A stretch of DNA of 64,000 nt, taken from the NCBI GenBank assembly GCA_011319805.1, contig SJRY01000062.1:186001-250000 (forward strand), in the 5' to 3' direction. Positions 1-11,972 of the stretch are shown in pieces; position 1 is the stretch's first letter; the number at the start of each line of letters is the position of its first letter. This DNA comes from Macrocybe gigantea (lineage: Eukaryota > Basidiomycota > Agaricomycetes > Agaricales > Callistosporiaceae). The notes under the pieces are model-generated. The model did not search any database and had not been told where the DNA came from. It saw only the letters and a list, made by a program, of their open reading frames with translations. Position numbers and translations under genes: made by a program.

Positions 1-688
1 ACCATGGACTGTGCAATGCTGTAGGCTGCAGATGAGTAAGACTAGTAGAGAATGATTCAGAATGACTAGGAAGGATAGATGACTCAAAAGGCTGCATGCT
101 GTGCAAAGCTGTGTAGTGAGATAAGGATGCAAGGAAAAGAGAGATAAGATAAGAAAAATGAATAGTCCATCAGGCAGCATTTGTAACAAAAAGCCCAGAC
201 ATATTTATCATTACTATCTGCTTCAAGCCCAAACTTCCTGGCTTGAACTGCTTTGATATTGTACAGATTTGGACCTGGCAAAGGACCAGTCATGATGTTG
301 AGGGCTTCCTGCACAATAGCACTGCTTGGAAGATCAGAATCATCAGTTTGGTCAGTATCAATCTCAGCCTCAATTGTAGTTTCCAAGTCTGTCATCCATC
401 CATGCTGGTTCACAACATTCATTGAATGGTCATTGCTTAATTTAGCAATAACACATAACATATGTCTCATTGCTAAAAATCCATTGGTAGAAGTGTAATG
501 CACCCTTCTCTGGTTACCTCCATACATGTCAGTACAGTATACCATCTCACAGCATGATATAGAGGCCAATGAGCATAAAGCATGAAGAATTATTAATTGG
601 CTGATCCCTTAGTCAATAAAAAAACATTTGACTCTTCTTAGCCATGTAACCAAATGCATTTAAAATCAAATGCATCATTCAAAACATC
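1..688. other. AT-rich segment without a recognisable gene
   Basis: This stretch is clearly richer in A+T than the rest of the window. The minus strand carries an open frame of about 160 codons (569-84), but its first codon is TTG rather than ATG and I recognise no domain in it. Its composition could mean an old transposon fragment or simply intergenic DNA. The last exon of the GH44 gene ends just inside it, at 689. Confidence 0.4.
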
Positions 689-3636
689 TCATTTTTGCTG
701 TAAAAAGATGGCAGTGTAAGGTGGTACAACAATATAATTATTAGCCTTTAAGGTGATTGTAGTCTAAGCACATGAATTACATCAGTCCTCTTCACCCCAT
801 CTAGAACAAAGGAGTATGCTTACCTGCCACTTTGCAATACCTGCAGCACCACCAAAGTGGCGTATGAAATATGTCCCAAACGGGACATTGGCCATGTCGT
901 AGGCAACTGGTACTTTTGGATCTTTGTTGATGATGACCAGCGAAAGCTTGCCTTTCTCGGTACCGGCGTACACACCCAAGGTATTTGGATTGGGAGTTGC
1001 AAGGTTGACTTGGGCACTCGAATCACCAAAGTACACACCATAGCTGTTCAAAATAAACAGTCAAAGTGGGTTTGAGGCAGAAAGCCGTTCCGCTCGCTCA
1101 CCCACGATAGAGCCAGTAAGCCAGCCCAACTGGGCCCAGTTCATTTGGAGTCGCCCAATAAGTTGCACTGTCGACTTTGTATCGTCCAAAGATTCCGAGA
1201 ATATCAGCGGCTAGCAGTCCACCAGTGAGATCGTTGTCGTTTGTTGAACTCCACTCGCTGATGGAAAGCTTCGTGCCAGGGTAATTCTGGTCAATGAGCG
1301 TCCTAAACCGGGGAATCAGATCAACGGCGGTCGGATTCCATTGGTGGTTCTGAGGGTTGGATCCAACCCATGACTCATCAATGTATGATGGATCCTTGGA
1401 AGTGGCAGGTAAGTTCAAGTTGTCGGGACGGGACATGAGGATTTACCCATAAACTCCTCGACATTCTGAGCCGCAGTGCCTTGGCAGTGTCGTTATTCGA
1501 GCTCGTATCAGGCTGAAAATAGTAATGAATATCTAAATAGTCAAGAAGCCTCTTGCCAGTCGCCACGTCGTGCTTCTTCATTTGAGCGAGGAACCACGGA
1601 AGGAAATCGATGTTGTCATGAGCGGCAGTATCAGACCATCCAATCATGCTGGTCCAGTCTTGGGACGCAGGTAAGCAACAGTTGGGGGAAGAAAGATAGC
1701 GAACACTCACAAAACCACCACGAGCAAGTAGATGGCGCTGCGACAAGTACGTTCGGAAGCACTGCCTTCGCGGCGGTGGCAAAGTCGATGACACGAGACA
1801 GTTCCTCGTCGTAGCTCACAGGACTGGACGGCCGTTACAAGAGGAAACTCAGCAATGACATCATACGACGCACTCGGGATGCATATCTTGATGTGTGTTG
1901 CTAGCTATCTCTATCTCATTGTCGACGGTGACGATATCCGGCTTGTTCTTGAGGCCAGTCAGCCACTGCTTCATTAGAGTCGTGTTCCAGGGGGTGTATA
2001 CACGACTTTGGTCGGGAACGGGACTGATGTACGATCCGTTCAGGAAGAGACCGTTGCCTGCGTCACTATTGAAAGGATCGAACGCGCCTTGGTCTGTCAA
2101 AGACGTGAGATGGAAGTTCTCTAACCTATATGTGTGAAGAATGACGGACACACCCGGATAGATGGATCGCGGATAGGAATAAGACGACGCGTCTTTGGAC
2201 ACCCAATCCAGTCTAAGACGAGCGGAATTAGAGCAGAAAAGGGCGCATCGGCAAACGCCACGTACGAAGGGATGGTGAGCATCGTAGCGGATCCGGCACC
2301 CTTGACCCAGCCGATCCAGTCGTCAGCACTGTCGCTTGCACGGTTCTCAAAGTACCAGTCATTTCCGGCATTGGTGTATCCGCCGAAGGGATTATAGGCC
2401 GTGACTGCGTTTCCACCCCAGCGCGAAATGGTGACACCGAGATGCTTGACGTAATCTGCGTTGGTCGGGAAGTTGACGCCATAAATGTAAGGGCTGATGG
2501 GCTGGTTGACACTCTGGACAATGCTGCCAAACGAAAGAAAATTGTCAGATGAGCGAAAGGCACGGAGGAAAGCAGCCGGTCGACCCACCTTCCGTAGTGA
2601 ACGGCAGGCAGCGTATGAGAGAATGTGGCGTTGCCGGCTGAGATGACCAGAGATCCTTGCGCAAGAGGGGAAGCCAAGGTCAGATAAGTGATCGATTTGG
2701 ACGGCGTATCGACTGGCACATAGGTGGTCCTGTTTGTAATTGCGACATTCTTCAATGCCGGTCTCGCGTGAATATGACGATCTAGAAGGATCCTGAGAAT
2801 GCCCACCTTGTTGTCGAGTTTTACGCTGATCGTCGAAAGATTGACACCTCCGGCGGTGGTGACAGCGATTATATCATTTGCCAATGGTTCAGCGCTGAGA
2901 AATTGAGGAGCTACAAAGATTTCCTATTGGCCAAAGGCACCGTCAAGGTATTGAAAAAGAGGGTGTAGTTGCGCTCACACTCAAGACAACGATGTTGTCT
3001 AGATGATACTGAACGAGCGCATGAGCAGGTTCAATGGGTCTAGTGGGCACCACCTACATTGGCACCGTTTGCCAGGGCTTGGAAAGTGATGCGGTCCCAG
3101 CTTGCAGCGGGCTGCCCAATCCTCATCAGTAGATTTGAAAGCGAGTGACAACAAGACTGCGCACCAAAGCGGACCCTGTTCCAGGCAGAGAGCTGAAGTT
3201 GATCAAGAGCGTCGTGAATGTGGTAGGCGAGATGGCCTTTCCAAACGCGGAGAGAGGCATTGTCGCGGACGAGACGCCGTCAGTGGTAGACTCTAGATAG
3301 ATCTGGATATCTGCAGTGGGGCCCTGGAGGGACTTGCGCGTCAGACGTTGGAACAAGGACGGAACTCAGGAAACGTACAGCAAGATCAAATTGTATGCCT
3401 GCGTAGTCGGAAAACACGCCCTCGAGCTTGACAGACAATGCGGACCATGCATCTGAAGTGGCTGATATGCTGCTAGTGCCGGTAAAGACGTCCGTAGCAG
3501 CAAAGTCGATGGTGCTGCCCCAACTCCAATTTTCCCATCCAGAGGCGAGCGCGCCATCAGAGTACACGACAAGATCTGATATAGGTGCAGCGATGGCCGC
3601 GGCGACGGCCAGGGCTACTATGGCAATTTGCTTCAT
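689..3636 (-). CDS. Secreted glycoside hydrolase family 44 endoglucanase, multi-exon
   Basis: Likely cleaves beta-1,4-glucan or xyloglucan outside the cell. The ATG at 3636 opens a typical signal peptide (MKQIAIVALAVAAAIAAP). About 200 residues of beta-sandwich-like N-terminal sequence follow, then the GH44 barrel. Landmarks are the SRWGGNAVTAYNPF block near 2440-2390, DWYFENRAS, VDNEIEIASNTHQDMHP with the presumed acid/base Glu at 1915-1917, LDIHYY, and KLSISEWSS with the presumed nucleophile Glu at 1254-1256. Introns are short: for example GTACGT at 3378 with the next exon from 3332, and a 60-bp intron after AKWQ. The final exon (763-689) lies in AT-rich DNA and reads TTITLKANNYIVVPPYTAIF before TGA. 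With that exon the protein looks complete. GH44 is mainly a bacterial family with patchy fungal occurrence. The exact ends of some internal exons are not certain. Confidence 0.9.
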
Positions 3637-3995
3637 CTTCGGTCGAGCGAGCGAAACAAGGGCGCTGCATGACGCTAAGATGGATTTTGTTTTATAGCGC
3701 AACGGAGCGGACTATTATCGGCGCGGAGGAATTGCGGGAAGAGGGACATGACCTGCCGGGAAAATACGACTATTGGACAGAAAATACGCTCGTTGCACAA
3801 TCCTTGGGTGTTCATTCACTCCGCGTGGAGAGAGATTGGGCATAAACAAGTTTGTATTCAATATTCACCGAAAGATTGCCGCCGCTGGTCTGATGCGGTT
3901 GTCGGCTATGACAAGAGAAGACGATGGACAGATGGACGTTACGACTGAAGAAGGGATGAAAATGAGATTGCACGAAGGAGATGTGGGACCTGCCA

Positions 3996-5530
<1,535 letters not shown>

Positions 5531-5591
5531 TGTTAGCTTAGTCATCAATAGATTATAACCCTCTCATTTCAACTCCAACGCTTTTTCAACG

Positions 5592-6394
5592 ATGAGTCTG
5601 CTTCAAGGCGTCCTCCGTTCGAGCACGGAACTGCGCGAAGACTCGGATTCGGACGACCTCGTCAACGTCGTCAGCATCCCTTCCACTCCAGACAGGACTC
5701 GCCCTCCTTCCCCTATCAGAGGCGCCGCTGCTCGCCCTCTTCGTGGCCCTCTTCACCTCGCCAAGAAGCACGACCCGCTCAGGGCCTTCCCCACCGAGAT
5801 ATCCCAACGCATCTTTGCCCAGCTGCCCATAAGAGATCTGGCGAAATGCGCCCTCGTATCCAAGAAATGGAGTAGAAGTCAGACGTTAAATTATGGTCAG
5901 TCAACCTCGCCTCACCCATCGTTCTCGTCTCATCTGACACCTTTGCAATGCAGTATGGTTTCAGCATTACAGAAAGGACAACTTTCACGACGAAAGCCTG
6001 CCCCCTGGAAAATGGACCAAACGCGAATCCAAGCAAAACTGGGTAAGCTATGTCAATCACTCTCTCGAGCAACCCCGGAAGGCCTGACTGGCGACCACTG
6101 ACACAGCGCATCACCCATCTCAAATCTTCCGCCGAACGCTCACCCACTCTCGGTACATTTTCACGCTCCGGATACACGTCACCGTCCCGCTCCAACTCCG
6201 GCTACCAGACCCCTAGAGAGATCAAAGAGGAACAGTGGAGGCTCGAGGCAGAAGGAATCGTCCGCCCGAGCAAACTCGAGATGAGAGAGATGTACAAGGA
6301 GCTTGGCGGCCGCAAGTCGAGAACGAAGACGAAGCTTGGTAGCTCTGGCATACGAGACAAGGGCGGATGGGCTGATCTCGATTCAGATTGGTAG
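5592..6394 (+). CDS. F-box protein of unknown target
   Basis: Three exons give about 220 residues. After a low-complexity N-terminus (DSDSDDLVNVVSIPSTPDRTR) the F-box reads DPLRAFPTEISQRIFAQLPI then RDLAKCALVSKKWSR, the usual Skp1-binding helix pair. The rest contains a short basic segment (YRKDNFHDESLPPGKWTKRE) and a Ser/Pro-rich part, and ends in GGWADLDSDW. No WD40 or LRR repeats are present, so the substrate cannot be inferred. It starts 61 bp after DPM1 ends and finishes 83 bp before the SMN gene, all on the same strand. Confidence 0.75.
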
Positions 6395-6477
6395 TCGAGA
6401 TCACCGTCATCAATTTGTAGACTTTTTAGACTCTGTGTATCTTTATCCAAACACGCTATTTCTTTTCACCTTCGTCC

Positions 6478-7486
6478 ATGGCCATACGTCCCATCGTTTC
6501 ATACGACGACATCACCCTTCCATACAGCGGCTTGTCCCCTTCTCAAGCCGTCCCTGTCCCCGTCCCATCGGCGTCCAAGCAGACCCCGTCCAATAAGAAA
6601 CGAAAACGCCCCAAAAAACAACACGCCCAACAAAAGCGTTTCAGGAATGCAACCACCACGTCCTACATCATGGCCGACTACGGCGACGAGGAAGATGACG
6701 ATGACGGAGCAGAAGATGAGCTCGAAGGAGAGAGCCGTGGGCTCACGCACGAGGAAATCTGGGACGACTCGGCCCTCATAGAAGCGTGGAATGCTGCCAC
6801 CGAAGAATACGAAGCCTTGAACGGTCCCGACAAGGGTTGGAAATCTGAACCCCGCCACAAATCTCCTCTGTGCGTCCATCGACTCATTCCTTCTCCACAC
6901 TGAGCCTAATCTTTGCAGGTGGTACAACATCCCCCCTTCTCAATCGACGTCCAAGCAGCCGTGTTGCGCCGGTGAAGCCTCTACGTCAGTGCATGCACCC
7001 AAAGGCCTTGACGATGCAGACTCGATGCCCTTCAACTTTGACACCTTTGTGCCAATGCACGACCCCACCTTGGCGGAACAAGGCGGCGAACAGGACCATT
7101 TTGGGTCTCTTGACTTTAACATGGCATTGGCATCAGGCCAGACCACCGTCACCCTAGACGAAGCCTTCTCACGCGCCATGAGCGCCATGTACTGGACAGG
7201 ATACTGGACGGCCGTCTACCATGTCAGCCCTTTCCGCTCTCCTCTGCCGCGACAAGCAACTCATACACCTGTACCCCAGAGCCAGAGACACAAAGATTCA
7301 GAAAACGAGCCACCTGCTCGGCGTGCCGACAGCGAAGCCCAGGGCGATCACCGAGAAAACAACACTGACGAGTTTGAATATGAAGAGGAAGTGGCCGAAG
7401 TGGCCGAAACTATAAGGCCAGATCCGCCAACGGAGACCATGACGGAGGGTGGTGCCCTTGAAGAGTTTGTATCTACTCAGCGATGA
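6478..7486 (+). CDS. SMN1: SMN (survival of motor neuron) homologue, spliceosomal snRNP assembly factor
   Basis: SMN with Gemin2 loads Sm rings on snRNAs. The Gemin2-binding helix is clear: THEEIWDDSALIEAWNAATE. The C-terminal YG-box is AFSRAMSAMYWTGYWTAVYH, with the aromatic/glycine spacing used for oligomerisation. A 49-bp intron (6870-6918) joins SPL to WYNIPPS. A second in-frame 57-bp intron probably lies right after YWTAVYH (GTCAGC...CCCCAG); read through or spliced, the frame is the same. The N-terminus has a lysine-rich stretch (KKRKRPKKQHAQQKR) like a nuclear signal and an acidic run. No Tudor domain is visible, as in fission yeast Smn1. An acidic tail of about 60 residues follows the YG-box. 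Confidence 0.82.
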
Positions 7487-7712
7487 CAAGGAGGTCAGTC
7501 GGCATGTGGTCTCTGTTCGTGCCAAACATCAATAGGTGAGAAGAAATCATTTCTCAGTCTCGGCATCGCCTGAGCTCCTGTGATCATATCTCGTCAGTGC
7601 AGCGCCGCTTTACGCCGCTGCTAAGTACAGATACCCAGTATGATTTCATAACGTCGAGAAATATCATTACAGCGCAATTTCTACGTCCAATCGCGCAAGG
7701 TACGAATACACA

Positions 7713-10700
7713 TCAGGCGACATCCGGTATTTCAGTATTCCAGCGAAGATCATCAGCGACCTTGACTTTTTCCTGATTGCGGACAATGTCTGCAACGTTT
7801 TCAGTAATTCCTCGTAGTGTATCAGCACAAACGTTTACCATTTGTCGTGTCGCGTCCGAAGGCGACGCCTTGACTCTTTGATAAATGCTCACTAGCGAAT
7901 CCATAGTGAGTTGTAGATACGTCTGCAGGTTTCGCTGCAATGATTCGTGAAGATCCTTAAACTCCTCTGCCCGCCGCGTGATCCTAGCAATATCCCCGCT
8001 CAAAGGGATCAGCTCTGTCGATTCCATGATCTGTAGGCAAGTAAAATTAGAGGAAAAGTCAATGGAGGAGAGACAGACGCACGTCTAGCGCGGCCTCTGG
8101 TCTTCCCGCATTCTTTGCGTCCAAGGCCTCTCTTATCCTGAGCAGCCGTACGACCGCGTCCCGGTCCTTTCCAACCGCCCTGTTGGTTCTCTCATAATGT
8201 CTCAAAATTTCTCCAGCCGTCCTCTCTATCGTGCGGCATTTTTCATCCGGGGTCGGTTGTGCGATAGTGTTGCCCAGTGCTTGTGCGAGGCAGGCGACGA
8301 CTGTGGCATAGTCACCGGCGAGGTTGTACAGCTTAATGGCTTCAGATACCCGATCGTTTTCTTCCGAATCTTTCGCGGCGCGGATGAGGATCTGCTCATT
8401 GAACTGTTTCGAGTCTTGGAGGTGCAGTAACGTTGCGCCTTGTTCAATGACACCGCTCTACGCGCACCGAATTAATACCACCGCAACTGGAATATTTAAT
8501 GACAGGACTGACAAAGCGAGAGCCATCGGGCCTGAAACCGCCGACCAACTCGTCCCATGCAGGTCCGCTATTGCCCAGGACGATGATCCGGCGCACGAGT
8601 TCCCATGCATTTTCCAATTGCTCCTTGCCGACGCCATCCCCTTGGTCGGCAGCGAGTGGCACACAATAGACGTACTGAAGTGCCTCCTTGGCATCCATCT
8701 TGACAAATTGTCGCACATAACGCCAGATCAATGTCGAGAGGCTAAGTGCAGGCGGATTGACCGGTGAGAGAGACACTGTCAGACACATCAACTCAAAATT
8801 CCTGCAGACAACTTGATAGTCAGCATTGCTTACATGGCGTGAGGTCCGAAGTTTCTGCACGACTAGGGATGCGTAGCAAACCATGGTAGGCCAGGGCAAT
8901 GGCAAGGTGCACACCCTCTACTTCCGTTTCCTGGTGTTCCCAAAGTGCGGCAACAGCCTGATGAGCAAAAAGTTAGCAAAAATATGTCCACACAATTCAG
9001 GATGAACTTACCCGCTCAAACTGACCGGACATCAAGAGCACACCAGCCCAAAAGCCTCTCCTGGATCCCTGTTGACCAGGTGCACCTTCGAAATGGTGTT
9101 GCTTATAACCCAAGAGCACCTCCGCGAGGCCTCTTAGTCCATTTTCCTCATCCTCGTCAACCTGACACGCAAGGTTTGCATAGAACATACGAGACAAACC
9201 CAATCAACACTCACCGTAGCCAGTTGGAACCATAACCAATCCTCAGTTGTCGTCGTAATTTGGGCCACATTCCTCCTCGAAGGTTCCAGTTTTCCCATTA
9301 ACTTGTACAGGGCCAACTTGAACGGATCCGCCGTCGCGGAATGCAGCATGTGAGCATTGTATATTGTTTGCAGGTGATCACGGTGTTGCTTTGGTAGCCT
9401 AGTGAAGGGCTCCTCAGCCCAAGGCGACAACGAAAACCGCAGGAGCACGCACTTTCTTTCTGGCGATTGTATCCATGTTTTGAAATGGTTTACGAAGCTT
9501 GCTTCTCTGTGTTCTATCGCTTGTTGGAAGCGTAGCGCTTCCTCCAGCGCCTCCTCGTAATGGCCAGTACGTACAAGGAAGAACAGCCGTGCCCAGAGTG
9601 GTTGACCAGCCACAAGCTAAATGTTCGGGCCAAGTCAAAACGGACTTGCGATTAAGCAATCGTCAGAGCAAAGTCCTCACCTCAATCCTATCTCCCCATT
9701 CACCGTTTCTGTAAAATCGAACAAAGAGAAAAGCTCTAACTTTGTTCGAGATGCTGGGGTCTCCTCCCAACTTCGCTTCCGCGGGCCTTGCTTGTACGGT
9801 CCTCTCTAAGATGTCCCAATACTGCTCTTCTAATGCTTCTCTGGCACCTTTTGCAATCTGTCGTCTCAATGCAACCGCTTCCCTAGATTCAGGATCGCCG
9901 AGATACGTTCTGGCATATTTTCGCTGGAAGGAAGCCGTATTCAGAATGTGGGCTCCAGCGTGTTCGACGGGTGGAAGTGCGGGTGGTTCCTCTGTGATTT
10001 TTGCAAGGATATGGAAATTTTGGGTCATTTGGACTGATCGCGGCTGGAAATGCGGGATCAATAGTCTGCGGTGGCACTTTTACTACGGAGGAACTGACGT
10101 CTGCTATGGAGCTTGACGCGGACATAAGGGAATGAACAATGGGATACGATGTTCCGCGAAGTCGAGCGGCATTGAAATCGGTAATAACGCGATCGTATAC
10201 CATCATTTTACTTTGCATCTGGAGACTAAGGCTCGGCGTTACACTTGACTAAGTTGAAAGGCCTGTCAATTACACATTTCAGCCGTGGAACTGCCGGGCT
10301 ACTTGCCATTAAACTGCTCTTCCCGTGCGTCGTTTTCCGAATCTCGCTCATAGCTCTATTATCGATTCCTATCCGACCTCCTAGCTCTTCAAATACCCGC
10401 TTTTTCTTCCCTTCCCAGTCTCGCTGGCTGCGGTCTTCCAGGACTCTGTAGAAATCTTCCTGGGTTTCTCTTCTACCTTCTTCTATAGTAGAGATGAGGT
10501 TTTGTTCATGAGCATGCCGTAGATAGCCTGCAACATCGGTGTCTTGTAAAGGTTGTAGTGGAGTGAAGGTGGTAGACGTATTGAGATGGGCGATTGAGTG
10601 CGACAATGCAGAGGCATCGACGTGAGCCTGAGCAAGAAGGTAATTTCTATAGAGCTGTGAGCATTTTCGAGCTCGCAAACGGATGTCGGAACGTACGCGC

Positions 10701-10860
10701 GATCTGTATCGACAGCAGCGCTTGGTTGACGAGTTACGAGACGGCGTGACTGTGCCTCAACCTGGTCCAGCGAAAGTTGCACGGACGGCAATTCCGGCCT
10801 GGACAAGTGAGAGGTTAAACTCTTGGACTCGGTGAGAAGGGCGGAAAGGTCTGAGGCCAT
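7713..10860 (-). CDS. NIC96: Nucleoporin Nic96/Nup93
   Basis: A scaffold nucleoporin of the inner ring of the nuclear pore that anchors the Nsp1 complex. From ATG 10860 (MASDLSALLTESKSLTSHL) the N-terminal coiled-coil region continues through NYLLAQAHVDASALSHSIAH and DVAGYLRHAHEQNLISTIEE. The alpha-solenoid includes SREAVALRRQIAKGAREALE, GQPLWARLFFLVRTGHYEEA and NAHMLHSATADPFKLALYKL. The final exon ends NTEIPDVA. About ten short introns interrupt it. The start lies 91 bp downstream of the Spc25 stop on the same strand, so the promoter must be short or overlap the Spc25 3' end. Confidence 0.9.
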
Positions 10861-10951
10861 GGCTGGTCGGTCGACGACGCGCAGAGTCGCGTCCAAGAGC
10901 AAATGTATTGAACTGTTTACATATAAAGCTCCTATTACATTACATGGTGAA

Positions 10952-11875
10952 CTAGGACGCTGCACTTAGCGCTTGATATGCCATCCGAACCTGTATAATA
11001 AAAGAATATATGTCTCGTGTATTGTTTAGATTATCCACTAGAAGAGGCAGCGACGGCAAAGGTGGCGATGTTGTTACAACTGCACAAATTCAACAGCCAC
11101 CCGTTCACCAAGCTCTGAAACTACTCACCTTTGTACAGATGCTCCGACACGTCAATCACGAAGCTGAATTCGCGGCTGGGCTCCGAGGCGTCGATGTTGG
11201 AGAATCGAATCAGAAGTTGATCCTTGTCTGCACTGTCGTTCACGCCTTCTACCACGCATCCCAGCAGACGTTGACATTGGTTCAACTCGGGAACCATAAT
11301 CGACGCATGCGTTCCGAGAATTGAGCGCTCCTTGTTCCGTTCTGTAGTAGATGTGTTCATTACTCGTATAAAAGTGACAAGGCATCGAGCACGCACCCCT
11401 CTGGAGGTTGCTAGTAATCGCTCGATATTGCTCAATCTCAGCCTCAATGGCTGCGCATCGTTCATTCAAGGAGGCCAACTGTCGTTTCAGTGCAGCAATC
11501 GAAAGCTCTGCATCTTTCCTCTCCTCTTTCTCCCTCTCCAATTCTAGGCAACCGTCAGATACATGTCCACCTTGAACATGGCCACTGGCGGAAGAGTAAA
11601 CACGAACCTGCTACCAATTCAATCTCTCTGAGCTTGCATTGATTTGTCTCTGCTTCTATAGCCTGTGTTTTCTCCAAAACTTTTTTCTTCTCTGCTGCCT
11701 GAGCCATTCTGCGATCGGATATCGTCGCAATGGCGCGATTCTTGTAATTTGCCACAGCTTTGAGGAAATTACGCGTAGAAGCCTCGTAGGCGGATAACTT
11801 TAGGTCAATTTGGGGATTCTGTTGCGCCAAGAACGACGCGAGGTCGATTTGAGGCAAACGCGCAACGCGAGACAT
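10952..11875 (-). CDS. SPC25: Kinetochore protein Spc25 (Ndc80 complex)
   Basis: Subunit of the Ndc80 complex that links kinetochores to microtubules. ATG 11875 begins MSRVARLPQIDLASFLAQQN. A long coiled coil follows (AAEKKKVLEKTQAIEAETNQ, EREKEERKDAELSIAALKRQ, LNERCAAIEAEIEQYRAITS). The C-terminal RWD-like domain contains FSFVIDVSEHLYK. A last intron joins YK to VVTTSPPLPSLPLLVDNLNN, and the protein ends YQALSAAS at the TAG at 10952, which matches the family's YKV...LV..LN..RD C-terminus. It is divergent from the Dbf2-type kinase, with 97 bp between start codons. Confidence 0.88.
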
Positions 11876-11972
11876 GGTGGTTGGTAGCAATGTCAGTCAT
11901 GTGATCGTTTGCGATGAACGCTCGTCCCCTTGATCACTGCGTCCGCCATTCTCAAGCCCATCGTCTGCCACG

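Noticed and set aside
445..475. Minus-strand LCVIAK in the AT-rich segment
   Set aside because: Not at a C-terminus, so it is no pheromone precursor.
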